Of a stretch of 64,000 nt of DNA, positions 45,065-54,314 are shown one piece after another. The number at the start of each line of letters is the position of its first letter. Within the stretch, counting starts at the first letter, position 1. Position numbers and translations under genes: made by a program. The DNA lies in the NCBI RefSeq assembly GCF_009762775.1, contig NZ_CP046401.1, positions 2,170,001 to 2,234,000 of the forward strand, in the 5' to 3' direction. Source of the stretch: Maribellus comscasis. Lineage in GTDB: Bacteria; Bacteroidota; Bacteroidia; Bacteroidales; Prolixibacteraceae. The notes beneath the pieces were generated by a model. It made no database searches. It worked only from the letters and a program-made list of their open reading frames with translations, and was not told the origin of the DNA.

Positions 45065-45860
45065 ATGAAACGAATATTTACATTTTTAACAGCTTTGTTG
45101 GTAACGGGAAGTGTGTTTGCTCAATCTCCGCAGGGAATGAGCTACCAGGCTGTAATTCGCAACAGCAACGACGAGTTGGTAACAAACCAAAGCATCGGTA
45201 TGCAAATATCTGTTTTGCAAGGTTCTGCAGACGGCACAACGGTTTACAAAGAGACACAAACGCCTACCACCAATACCAACGGTTTGGTGAGTATTGAGAT
45301 TGGAAACGGAACCCTGGTAAGTGGCGATTTTTCAAGCATCAACTGGGCCAACGGTCCGTATTTTATAAAAACCGAAGCCGACCCCGAAGGGGGAACTGCT
45401 TATACCATAACCGGTACCAGCCAATTGATGAGTGTCCCATATGCCTTATATTCGAAAACAGCAGAAACGGTAACAGGGGGGATTTCCGAAACCGACCCTG
45501 ATTTTAATGCATCGATAGCAGCAGCAATTACAGAAGAAGATACTGCAAGGTGGAATAATATGGCGAACGACACAAGTAAAATACAGGATATCAACCTTTC
45601 AGGAACAGACCTTTCCATTACCGATGGGGCAACAGTCGATTTATCTGTGTTGCAGGATGGCACCGGCACCGACAGTCAGATCCTTACACTTTACAATAAT
45701 AAGTATTTATACATCAGTAACGGTAATAGTATTACCCTCCCTTATTTGATAAAAGAAGTAGATGGTGATCCGGAAAATGAGCTCCAAAGCATCAGCATAA
45801 ACGGCAATACGGTTTCCATTTCCAACGGAGGTAGTATAGAACTCCCTGCCGAAATTGACC
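45065..45860 (+). repeat. 796-bp near-identical block, unit 1
   Basis: The block runs from the ATG to GAAATTGACC and corresponds to 46675-47470 and 48376-49171. All three are 796 bp, so no indel has occurred. Runs over 100 bp are identical between copies. Confidence 0.9.
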
Positions 45861-46591
45861 CAAGTGTACCCGCAGGCACGCAAGTAGGCGACATGCAATA
45901 CTGGAATGGTTCTGAATGGATCACTGTTCCAGCTGGTAACGATGGACAAATGCTAAGTTTTATAGAAGGTATGCCAACATGGACAACAGTAATTGGGGTT
46001 ACAATGGTAGGACCAACAGATGTATATAACCCCATCACCGGCGAAATATGGATGGATCGTAACCTGGGGGCTACACAAGTGGCGACAAGGAGCTCCGATG
46101 TGGCTGCTTTGGGCGACCTGTACCAATGGGGCCGCGCTGCCGATGGGCACGAAAGTAGAACATCAGAGTCAACATCAACTTTAAGCAGCACTGACACTCC
46201 CGGGCATGGTGACTTTATTCTTTCATCAGTACCTCCCGAAGACTGGCGCAGTACAAGAAACAACAACCTTTGGCAGGGGGTAAATGGCACAAACAACCCA
46301 TGCCCAAGTGGATACCGATTGCCAACCGACGCAGAGTGGGAAGCAGAACGTGCAAGCTGGAGCAGCAACGATGCAGCCGGGGCTTTTGCCTCTCCTCTAA
46401 AATTGCCACAGACAGGCAACCGAACTTACAACAATGTTCTGATCGGTGCAAGTGGTACCGGTGGTGGCGACTATTGGTCAAGTACCGTAGATGGCTCATA
46501 CTCAGGGCACTTGTTTTTCTACCACAGCGGTGCCGGTATGAACACAAAAAGTCGGGCGATGGGATACGCTGTACGTTGTATAAAAGACTAG
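45065..46591 (+). CDS. Secreted FISUMP-domain protein, array copy 1
   Basis: 508 residues with a signal peptide (LVTGSVFAQ). The N-terminal block (about 20-265) starts GMSYQAVIRNSNDELVTNQS and is nearly identical in three genes. A linker (TQVGDMQYWNGSEWITVPAG) leads to a Fibrobacter-type FISUMP domain: GEIWMDRNLGATQVATRSSD, GDLYQWGRAADGHESRTS, NPCPSGYRLPTDAEWEAER, and a variable end DYWSSTVDG ... VRCIKD. This fold is related to C-type lectin/FGE folds and may bind ligands at the surface. RBS AAGGAG is strong and identical to that of copy 4. No sorting domain is present. Confidence 0.78.
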   Translation: MKRIFTFLTALLVTGSVFAQSPQGMSYQAVIRNSNDELVTNQSIGMQISVLQGSADGTTVYKETQTPTTNTNGLVSIEIGNGTLVSGDFSSINWANGPYFIKTEADPEGGTAYTITGTSQLMSVPYALYSKTAETVTGGISETDPDFNASIAAAITEEDTARWNNMANDTSKIQDINLSGTDLSITDGATVDLSVLQDGTGTDSQILTLYNNKYLYISNGNSITLPYLIKEVDGDPENELQSISINGNTVSISNGGSIELPAEIDPSVPAGTQVGDMQYWNGSEWITVPAGNDGQMLSFIEGMPTWTTVIGVTMVGPTDVYNPITGEIWMDRNLGATQVATRSSDVAALGDLYQWGRAADGHESRTSESTSTLSSTDTPGHGDFILSSVPPEDWRSTRNNNLWQGVNGTNNPCPSGYRLPTDAEWEAERASWSSNDAAGAFASPLKLPQTGNRTYNNVLIGASGTGGGDYWSSTVDGSYSGHLFFYHSGAGMNTKSRAMGYAVRCIKD

Positions 46592-46674
46592 CGAACGTAT
46601 TTGATTTTTGATACATGAAACGGAAGATTAAAAAGAGGATATAAATTATTCAATTGAATAAAGAAACTTAAACA

Positions 46675-47470
46675 ATGAAACGAATATTTACATTTTTAGC
46701 AGCTCTATTGGTAGCGGGAAGCGTGTTTGCTCAATCTCCGCAGGGAATGAGCTACCAGGCTGTTATTCGCAACAGCACCGACGAGTTGGTAACAAACCAA
46801 AGTATTGGTATGCAAATATCTGTTTTGCAAGGTTCTGCAGACGGCACAACGGTTTACACCGAGACACAAACGCCTACCACCAATACCAACGGTTTGGTAA
46901 GTATTGAGATTGGAAACGGAACCCTGGTAAGCGGCGATTTTTCAAGCATCAACTGGGCCAACGGGCCGTATTTTATAAAAACTGAAACTGACCCGGAAGG
47001 GGGAACAAATTATACGATTACCGGAACGAGCCAGTTGTTAAGTGTTCCGTTTGCCTTATATTCGAAAACAGCAGAAACGGTAACAGGGGGGATTTCCGAA
47101 ACCGACCCTGATTTTAATGCATCGATAGCAGCAGCAATTACAGAAGAAGATACTGCAAGGTGGAATAATATGGCGAACGACACAAATAAAATACAGGATA
47201 TCAACCTTTCAGGGACAGACCTTTCCATTACCGATGGGGCAACAGTCGATTTATCTGTGTTGCAGGATGGCACCGGCACCGACAGTCAGATCCTTACACT
47301 TTACAATAATAAGTATTTATACATCAGTAACGGTAATAGTATTACCCTCCCTTATTTGATAAGAGAAGCAGATGGTGATCCGGAAAATGAGCTCCAAAGC
47401 ATCAGCATAAACGGCAATACGGTTTCCATTTCCAACGGAGGTAGTATAGAACTCCCTGCCGAAACTGACC
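46675..47470 (+). repeat. 796-bp near-identical block, unit 2
   Basis: Runs from the ATG to GAAACTGACC. Same length as units 1 and 3. Confidence 0.9.
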
Positions 47471-48120
47471 CGGTGTATAGTTCATCTGTAGCCAATGATA
47501 TAACGACAGCCGACACTACAAATTGGAACAGTAAAGTTGACACGCTTATCGCCGGAACAGGCATTGCCATTAGTGGAGATACAATAAAATCAGCTGTTAC
47601 AACCTATTCGGTAGGCGATTTTGCCCAAGGCGGTGTTGTATTTTATGTTGACGAAACAGGACAACACGGACTGGTATGTGCCAAAGAAGACCAAAGCACA
47701 GGAATAAGATGGCATGCAGGGACTTATGGTTCTACTCAAGCCAAGGGAGACGGCCCTTATGCCGGGGAGGCCAACACATCAATTATTATTGCAGCACAAG
47801 TTGCTATTGGTGATGATGGTAACACCTATGCAGCACGTATTTGTAATGAATTACAAATTACTGAAGGCGGTAAAACTTATGGTGATTGGTACTTACCCTC
47901 GATGAGAGAACTATTGCTGATAGCTCAAAACATAGAAATCATTAATTATAGAGCATGGGCAAATGGAGGCAGCGGCTTAGATGTATTCCCCGAATATTGG
48001 AGTTCTACCGAGTGGGATACTGACCAAGCTGTGGAGGTGAGCTTCTGGTGGGATGGCGGAGGGGCGTTTTTGGAATATAAAAGGCATACCAACAACGTGC
48101 GAGCTGTTCGTGCTTTTTAA
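46675..48120 (+). CDS. Secreted DUF1566-domain protein, array copy 2
   Basis: 481 residues with a signal peptide (LVAGSVFAQ). The first 796 bp match copy 1. After TDPVYSSSVANDITTADTTN the sequence changes to a DUF1566/Lcl-type C-terminal domain: GDFAQGGVVFYVDETGQHG, LVCAKEDQSTGIRWHAG, ARICNELQITEGGKTYGDWY, LPSMRELLLI, EYWSSTEWD and NNVRAVRAF. Only this copy has that domain, and the others have FISUMP. Both are small ligand-binding-like beta-rich folds, so the C-terminus was exchanged while the N-terminal block was kept. Confidence 0.78.
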   Translation: MKRIFTFLAALLVAGSVFAQSPQGMSYQAVIRNSTDELVTNQSIGMQISVLQGSADGTTVYTETQTPTTNTNGLVSIEIGNGTLVSGDFSSINWANGPYFIKTETDPEGGTNYTITGTSQLLSVPFALYSKTAETVTGGISETDPDFNASIAAAITEEDTARWNNMANDTNKIQDINLSGTDLSITDGATVDLSVLQDGTGTDSQILTLYNNKYLYISNGNSITLPYLIREADGDPENELQSISINGNTVSISNGGSIELPAETDPVYSSSVANDITTADTTNWNSKVDTLIAGTGIAISGDTIKSAVTTYSVGDFAQGGVVFYVDETGQHGLVCAKEDQSTGIRWHAGTYGSTQAKGDGPYAGEANTSIIIAAQVAIGDDGNTYAARICNELQITEGGKTYGDWYLPSMRELLLIAQNIEIINYRAWANGGSGLDVFPEYWSSTEWDTDQAVEVSFWWDGGGAFLEYKRHTNNVRAVRAF

Positions 48121-48375
48121 TCTTCTATTTGGTCAAACAGAGAGATTATTTGAAAAAAGGTTACGATTGATTCACATATGAACGGAATAACGATATTACT
48201 TCAACAGCACATTTACTTAAAACCATCAGATTTATGATGGAAATTCGTGAGTAATTAATTCAAATCCATTCATTCCCGGTTTTAAAAATGCCGGGGTGGA
48301 TGGATAAGTTTAGCTTTCATTGGAACAAAAAGCAGAGTCAATTAAGAATTATTAAGAAATAAATCGGGATAAAGA

Positions 48376-49171
48376 ATGAAAAGAATATTTACATTTTTAG
48401 CAGCTTTATTGGTAACGGCAAGCGCATTTTCTCAATCTCCGCAGGGAATGAGCTACCAGGCTGTAATTCGCAACAGCAACGACGAGTTGGTAACAAACCA
48501 AAGCATCGGTATGCAAATATCTGTTTTGCAAGGTTCTGCAGACGGAACAACGGTTTACACCGAAACACAAACTTCAACCACCAATACCAACGGTTTGGTA
48601 AGTATTGAGATTGGAAACGGAACCCTGGTAAGTGGCGATTTTGCAGGTATCAACTGGGCCAACGGGCCGTATTTTATAAAAACCGAAGCCGACCCCGAAG
48701 GGGGAACTGCTTATACCATAACCGGTATCAGCCAATTGATGAGTGTCCCATATGCCTTATATTCGAAAACAGCAGAAACGGTAACAGGGGGGATTTCCGA
48801 GACCGACCCTGATTTTAATGCATCGATAGCAGCCGCAATTACAGAAGAAGATACTGCAAGGTGGAATAATATGGCGAACGACACAAGTAAAATACAGGAT
48901 ATCAACCTTTCAGGGACAGACCTTTCCATTACCTATGGGGCAACAGTCGATTTATCTGTGTTGCAGGATGGCACCGGCACCGACAGTCAGGTCCTTACGC
49001 TTTACAATAATAAGTATTTATACATCAGTAACGGTAATAGTATTACCCTCCCTTATTTGATAAAAGAAGCAGATGGTGATCCGGAAAATGAGCTCCAAAG
49101 CATCAGCATAAACGGCAATACGGTTTCCATTTCCAACGGAGGTAGTATAGAACTCCCTGCCGAAACTGACC
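48376..49171 (+). repeat. 796-bp near-identical block, unit 3
   Basis: Runs from the ATG to GAAACTGACC. It differs from unit 1 at scattered single bases only. Confidence 0.9.
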
Positions 49172-50172
49172 CGTTTTACTCTGCATGGGATAAATCATCA
49201 GGAATTTCAATTACCGAAAGCCAAATTACCGACCTCACCCATTTTACCAATGACGATGAAAGCGACCCGCTATTTTCGAACAGCGAGGCCGCAAACATTA
49301 CTGCCGTCGATATTTCCAATCTGAGTAATCTCTCTGGCACCAACACCGGCGACCAGGATTTAAGCTCATTGGCTACAAAAAGTGCGTTAGCTGATTCTTC
49401 AGCTCAAATCCGCAGTGAAATTCCTGATGTAAGTGGATTTTTAACAAGCGAAACCGACCCAAGTGTACCGACAGGTACCCAAGCAGGCGACATGCAATAC
49501 TGGAACGGCAGTGCATGGATTACTGTAGCTGCGGGGAACGAAGGACAAGTATTAACCTTTACAGGTGGCGTACCAACATGGACATGGACAACCCAACCTA
49601 AAGAAGGTGAAGTACAAAACCCAACCACCGGCGAAATATGGATGGATAAAAACCTTGGAGCTACACAAGTGGCAACAAGCAGTACCGATGCGGCTGCTTT
49701 TGGCGACTTGTACCAGTGGGGACGTGCAGCCGACGGGCACCAAAGCCGTACTTCGGGTACAACACATACATTGGCAACAAGTGATACTCCCGGGCATGGT
49801 GAATTTATTCTTTCATCAGCATCTCCTCCTTACGACTGGCGTAACCCGCAAAACAACAACCTTTGGCAGGGTGTAAGCGGCACCAACAACCCTTGCCCAA
49901 GCGGTTACCGCCTGCCAACCGAAGCAGAGTGGAAAGCAGAACGTGCAAGCTGGAGCAGCAATACTCCAGCCGGTGCTTTTGCTTCGCCGCTTAAATTGTC
50001 CAAGGCCGGCATCCGCTCCACCGCGACGGGCAATGAGGGTTACTTAGGCTCCTATTGGTCAAGTACCGTAAATGGTACCGACGCCGGATACCTTTACTTC
50101 GCCACCGATATCTCAGGTTTCGGCTTCTTCCGTCGTTCCTACGGTTGTTCTGTCCGTTGCCTTAAGGATTAG
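48376..50172 (+). CDS. Secreted FISUMP-domain protein, array copy 3
   Basis: 598 residues with a signal peptide (LVTASAFSQ). The 796-bp block is followed by a module with WDKSSGISITESQITDLTHF, then one with SEAANITAVDISNLSNLSGT and TGDQDLSSLATK. The linker TQAGDMQYWNGSAWITVAAG precedes a FISUMP domain like copy 1 (GEIWMDKNLGATQVATSST, GDLYQWGRAADGHQSRTS, NPCPSGYRLPTEAEWKAER). The last about 45 residues (RSTATGNEGYLGSYWSST ... VRCLKD) differ strongly from copy 1, although the preceding part is nearly the same. The middle modules recur in copy 4 in the opposite order. Confidence 0.78.
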   Translation: MKRIFTFLAALLVTASAFSQSPQGMSYQAVIRNSNDELVTNQSIGMQISVLQGSADGTTVYTETQTSTTNTNGLVSIEIGNGTLVSGDFAGINWANGPYFIKTEADPEGGTAYTITGISQLMSVPYALYSKTAETVTGGISETDPDFNASIAAAITEEDTARWNNMANDTSKIQDINLSGTDLSITYGATVDLSVLQDGTGTDSQVLTLYNNKYLYISNGNSITLPYLIKEADGDPENELQSISINGNTVSISNGGSIELPAETDPFYSAWDKSSGISITESQITDLTHFTNDDESDPLFSNSEAANITAVDISNLSNLSGTNTGDQDLSSLATKSALADSSAQIRSEIPDVSGFLTSETDPSVPTGTQAGDMQYWNGSAWITVAAGNEGQVLTFTGGVPTWTWTTQPKEGEVQNPTTGEIWMDKNLGATQVATSSTDAAAFGDLYQWGRAADGHQSRTSGTTHTLATSDTPGHGEFILSSASPPYDWRNPQNNNLWQGVSGTNNPCPSGYRLPTEAEWKAERASWSSNTPAGAFASPLKLSKAGIRSTATGNEGYLGSYWSSTVNGTDAGYLYFATDISGFGFFRRSYGCSVRCLKD

Positions 50173-50227
50173 ACACTTTGCATATTTCAATCCACAGCCC
50201 TTGGTTCTTTTTCAAAATAGTTCAATA

Positions 50228-51628
50228 ATGAAAAAAATAATTATCACTTTAACGCATCTGCTCATTATTACATCAGTAGGGTCGCAGAACACAGTAACAG
50301 GCACTTTCACAGGTCTTGCAAAAAAGCAAATTAAACTTGTGGGTTATTCAGGGTTTGAAACTTATGCTATCGACAGCATACAAGCCAATGATAATGGAGA
50401 GTTTAGCTTGTCGTTTGACAAAGAAGATTTCGGAATGGCTTATCTTCTATCGCAAAACAATAAATCTTTTGTAGTTATATTAGCCGAAAATGAAAACCTG
50501 CGATTAAGCGGTGTAAACTTTGAATTGCCGGAAAGTATCAAAATCATTCAAGGCAAACAAAACCAACTATTCGACCAATATGCTACCGAACATCCACGTC
50601 GCGAGCAAACCCTAAGTGCCTGGGATTACCTGACTAAAATTTACGAACTCGACACGCTTTTTTCTACACAGCAAACTCCCAAACAAGCTATTGAAACAGA
50701 AAAGAAACGCATAAAGGATGAGGACAGCCTGTTTTTGGCTGGTTTACCCGAAGATTCTTATGTAAGCTATTATTTACCGCTTCGCAAATTGGTAAGTTCA
50801 GTTGCAACCATTGCCCAATACCGCACCGAAGAAATACAGGCAACTTTCGCAGCATTCCGTAATATAAATTATACAGACCTACGCCTTTACAAAAGCGGTT
50901 TGCTGAAAGATGCCATCGAAAGCCATTTTTGGTTAATAGAAAATAGTGGTCGAAGTTTAGATTCGGTTTACATTGAAATGAATAAATCCATAGATATTTT
51001 GCTTACAAACCTTTTATCGAACGAGCAAAAACTGAATGAAATTACCGAACATTTGTTTAAGTTTTTGGAACAGCGCAGTTTATTCTCCGCATCGGAATAC
51101 CTTGCATCAAAACTGCTCAACGAAAAATCGTGTACCATAAACGATGATTTTGCCTCGCAATTAGAGAGCTACCGTGCCATGAAAAAAGGTAATATTGCAC
51201 CAGACATTGTTTTCCCGACTAGTTTCTCTGCTCCGGCATACACAGACCAAAACAAACCGAAAAAACTTTCTGAAATAAAAAGCTCTTACAAGGTCGTTGT
51301 TTTTGGTGCAAGTTGGTGTCCACAATGTCCAAAGGAGTTACAGGAAATAAGCAAAAACTATGCTATATGGAAAAAACAAGGCGTAGAAGTTGTTTTTGTA
51401 TCGCTGGATGAAAACAAACAAACTTTTACGAACTTCATCAAACCGTTTCCATTTATCTGCATTTGCGATTACAAAAAATGGGAGAGTCAATCGGTAAAAG
51501 ATTATCATGTATTTGCCACACCAACAATTTATCTGCTCAATAAAGAAAATGAAATATTATTAAAACCAAATTCTGTAAACCAATTGAATTCGTGGATTGA
51601 TTGGTATTTGGTTCAAGGGAACAATTAG
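50228..51628 (+). CDS. Secreted thioredoxin-like (TlpA-type) protein
   Basis: 466 residues from the ATG at 50228. The frame is open from 50072 but that part overlaps the FISUMP gene. A signal peptide (MKKIIITLTHLLIITSVGSQ) precedes a DUF4369-like beta domain (about 20-120) and a helical middle. The C-terminal thioredoxin fold has C-P-Q-C in FGASWCPQCPKELQEI, VVFVSLDENKQTF, and a cis-Pro in FATPTIYLL. It is a periplasmic thiol-disulfide oxidoreductase. Its place inside the FISUMP array, 56 bp after copy 3, suggests an insertion between array units or help with folding Cys-containing secreted proteins. Confidence 0.85.
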   Translation: MKKIIITLTHLLIITSVGSQNTVTGTFTGLAKKQIKLVGYSGFETYAIDSIQANDNGEFSLSFDKEDFGMAYLLSQNNKSFVVILAENENLRLSGVNFELPESIKIIQGKQNQLFDQYATEHPRREQTLSAWDYLTKIYELDTLFSTQQTPKQAIETEKKRIKDEDSLFLAGLPEDSYVSYYLPLRKLVSSVATIAQYRTEEIQATFAAFRNINYTDLRLYKSGLLKDAIESHFWLIENSGRSLDSVYIEMNKSIDILLTNLLSNEQKLNEITEHLFKFLEQRSLFSASEYLASKLLNEKSCTINDDFASQLESYRAMKKGNIAPDIVFPTSFSAPAYTDQNKPKKLSEIKSSYKVVVFGASWCPQCPKELQEISKNYAIWKKQGVEVVFVSLDENKQTFTNFIKPFPFICICDYKKWESQSVKDYHVFATPTIYLLNKENEILLKPNSVNQLNSWIDWYLVQGNN

Positions 51629-51894
51629 TTTACAAAGGAAAAGAAATATAGTATAACAATAATCAACGAAACGCCAATAAGCGGTATAAGGAATTGTGTT
51701 TTAAGTTCTTATGCATACGGAGTCTCTCGCATCAACGTTTATTGTACCTTGATAGTGAAGTGGTTCCGAACTCCCCAACGATTTTATACAGACTGCCGTT
51801 GGCGTTCATTGAAGCGGACTCAACGACAAACTTGAGAAATTAACAAAACAGACAAAATAGAATGAATATCTACCATTAAGAAAGGAGGACACAA

Positions 51895-52383
51895 ATGCGA
51901 CACAAACGATTACAATTAAGTGCCGTTCTCTTGTTTGGACTTGGACTAACAGGACTACAGGCACAGGAAAGTGTGAACACCTCCGGCGGCAATGCATCGG
52001 GCAGTGGTGGCTCGGTAAGTTATTCCTATGGGCAAATGGTGTATCAAACACATACCGGAACAAACGGTTCGGTTGCCGAAGGAGTACAGCAAGCCTACGA
52101 AATTTCGGTTTTAACCGGTATTGATGGTGCTAAAGAAATCAAGCTCCTGGTTTCGGCCTATCCTAATCCAACCACCGATTATCTGACATTAAGTATCAGT
52201 GAGTTCGATGTTTCAGATTTATCGTACCTGCTGTTCGATATGAACGGCAAGCTTATTCAAAATGAAAAAATAAGCGGCAGCCAGACAAGCATTTTTATGG
52301 GAAACCTGGTTCCGGCCAGCTATTTAGTGAGAGTCATCCAAAAAAATGAAGAAGTAAAAACATTTAAAATCATAAAGAAATAA
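51895..52383 (+). CDS. T9SS sorting-domain protein, copy 2
   Basis: 162 residues; paralogue of the protein at 44547. Signal peptide (LTGLQAQES), then VNTSGGNASGSGGSVSYSYG and GTNGSVAEGVQQAYEI, then a type A sorting domain with VSAYPNPTTDYLTLSI, YLLFDMNGKLIQ and FKIIKK. A strong Shine-Dalgarno-like AAAGGAGGAC lies 6 bp before the ATG, unusual for Bacteroidota, where such sites are often weak. The gene is followed after 11 bp by copy 4 of the array with the same junction sequence as at 45054-45064. Confidence 0.75.
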   Translation: MRHKRLQLSAVLLFGLGLTGLQAQESVNTSGGNASGSGGSVSYSYGQMVYQTHTGTNGSVAEGVQQAYEISVLTGIDGAKEIKLLVSAYPNPTTDYLTLSISEFDVSDLSYLLFDMNGKLIQNEKISGSQTSIFMGNLVPASYLVRVIQKNEEVKTFKIIKK

Positions 52384-52394
52384 GGAGTAGTAAG

Positions 52395-54314
52395 ATGAAA
52401 AAAATATCTACCATTTTAGCAGCCTTATTGGTAACGGTAAGCGTATTCCTGCCACAGCAGGCAGGTGCTCAATCGCCCGAAAAAATGAGCTACCAGGCTG
52501 TAATTCGCGACAGCAACGATAAGTTGGTAAACAACCAAAGCATTGGCATGCAAATAAGTATTTTGCAAGGTTCGGCCGATGGCACCGTGGTTTATGCCGA
52601 AACGCAAACACCAACTACCAATGCCAACGGTTTGGTGAGTGTTGAAATTGGAAACGGAACTCTTGTAAGCGGCGATTTTGCAGGCATCGACTGGGCAAAC
52701 GGGCCGTATTTTATAAAAACCGAAACCGATATTGAAGGTGGAACGAACTACACCATTATTGGCACAAGCCAATTGTTAAGTGTGCCTTATGCCCTGCACG
52801 CAAAAACAGCTGAGAGTGTTACGGGCACTTCTGCCGAAACCGACCCGGTTTTTACAAACAGTCAGGCTGCCAATATAACTGCCACTGATATAGGTAATTT
52901 GGCTAACTTATCAGGTATAAATACGGGCGACCAGGATTTAAGCTCTTTGGCTACAAAAACCGACTTAACAGAGGCTACAACCAAAATTCGCAGCGAACTG
53001 CCCGATGTAAGTGGATTTATAAGCAGCGAAAGCGACCCTGTTTACTCTGCATGGGATAAATCAACAGGAATTTCGATTACCGAAAGCCAGATTACCGACC
53101 TCACTCATTTTACCACCGACGATGAAACCGATCCGGTTTACAGTAAATCGGTAGCAAGCGGAATATCAACTTCCGATATTAGCAACTGGAACAATAAGCT
53201 GGATACAGAGGTTGACGGGTCAATCACCAACGAAATACAGAACCTGTCTTCCGTATTAACCGAAGGCAACGACGGAGGCACAAAACAAATTAAAAATATT
53301 GCCACACCAACCGATGCAGGCGATGCCACCACAAAATCGTACGTAGATAACCTGTTGGCCGGTGCCGACTGTGCCAGCTGTGATATGGTGTTAAAATATT
53401 TAATATTAACAGAAAACTCTATTGAAATACTGCTCAATGCAGATATACCTGTCAGCAACTTATACGAAGCAGGAAAAAGTGTTTCCGCTTTATTTAATGC
53501 CGGGGTAAGCGAAGCCGAGCTGTTAAGTGCCGGAGGAAGCATAACTGAAATAGTAAAAGCCGGGGGAAGTGTAGATACTTTGCTGGATTTAGGAGTTACA
53601 ATTTCAGAACTTATTAATTCGAAGGCAGGGGTTGGGGTTGGAACCTTAGAGAAAAACGGGGTTACCGAACAGGAATTAAGTGATGCCGGTTTGATAGGGA
53701 CAGTTACGGATGTTGAAGGAAATACCTACAAATGGGTAAAAATAGGTGAACAGGGTTGGATGGCCGAAAACCTGAGAACCACAACTTTTAATGACAGTAC
53801 AGCAATTAACAGCTATTTCTATTCCTGGTATAAAAACGATTCGGTTACGTATGCTTCGGACTTTGGGGCATTATACTTTTATATAGATTACACACCTTTT
53901 TATAGGTCCAAATTATGTCCAAAAGGCTGGCACATTCCTGACGATTCAGAGTGGACCGAACTAAAAGATTATCTTACCGATAATGGTTTTGGTTACGGAG
54001 GAAGCGGAGATGACATTGCAAAATCGCTGGCCGATACATCTCTCTGGATTAGTTCAACAAAGGCCGGGACTCCTGGATACGATATGTCATCGAATAACAG
54101 CAGTGGTTTCTCAGGTCTTCCGGCGGGAAGCGGTTACAATGGTGGTACTGATTTTGGCTGGGATGGATCTTATGCTCGCTGGTGGAGTGTTGTTGAAGAT
54201 AATTGGGTCGACCCCAGACTTTGCGAATTATATACTTCAGCTACATATTTGGGTCTGGTTGGAGGCGGCCATTATAATAGTGGATTTTATATCCGTTGTG
54301 TCAGGGATGAGTGA
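52395..54314 (+). CDS. Secreted FISUMP-domain protein with decapeptide repeats, array copy 4
   Basis: 639 residues with a signal peptide (PQQAGAQS). The N-terminal block (MSYQAVIRDSNDKLVNNQS onward) is homologous to copies 1-3 but more diverged, and the 796-bp block is not kept. Modules SQAANITATDIGNLANLSG and WDKSTGISITESQITDLTHF follow in the reverse order of copy 3. A region of about seven 10-residue repeats (IEILLNADIPV, SNLYEAGKSV, SALFNAGVSE, AELLSAGGSI, TEIVKAGGSV, DTLLDLGVTI) precedes a FISUMP domain (WVKIGEQGWMAENLRTT, CPKGWHIPDDSEWTELKDYL, FYIRCVRD). Confidence 0.78.
   Translation: MKKISTILAALLVTVSVFLPQQAGAQSPEKMSYQAVIRDSNDKLVNNQSIGMQISILQGSADGTVVYAETQTPTTNANGLVSVEIGNGTLVSGDFAGIDWANGPYFIKTETDIEGGTNYTIIGTSQLLSVPYALHAKTAESVTGTSAETDPVFTNSQAANITATDIGNLANLSGINTGDQDLSSLATKTDLTEATTKIRSELPDVSGFISSESDPVYSAWDKSTGISITESQITDLTHFTTDDETDPVYSKSVASGISTSDISNWNNKLDTEVDGSITNEIQNLSSVLTEGNDGGTKQIKNIATPTDAGDATTKSYVDNLLAGADCASCDMVLKYLILTENSIEILLNADIPVSNLYEAGKSVSALFNAGVSEAELLSAGGSITEIVKAGGSVDTLLDLGVTISELINSKAGVGVGTLEKNGVTEQELSDAGLIGTVTDVEGNTYKWVKIGEQGWMAENLRTTTFNDSTAINSYFYSWYKNDSVTYASDFGALYFYIDYTPFYRSKLCPKGWHIPDDSEWTELKDYLTDNGFGYGGSGDDIAKSLADTSLWISSTKAGTPGYDMSSNNSSGFSGLPAGSGYNGGTDFGWDGSYARWWSVVEDNWVDPRLCELYTSATYLGLVGGGHYNSGFYIRCVRDE

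Noticed and set aside
45742..46616. Long antisense frames (225 and 133 codons) within array copy 1
   Set aside because: They arise from the repeated composition of the array gene and recur antisense to the other copies.
44547..54314. A diversity-generating retroelement in the array
   Set aside because: No reverse transcriptase, no accessory gene and no template repeat was seen in the window. Only the variable C-termini suggest it, so it is kept as a question, not a feature.
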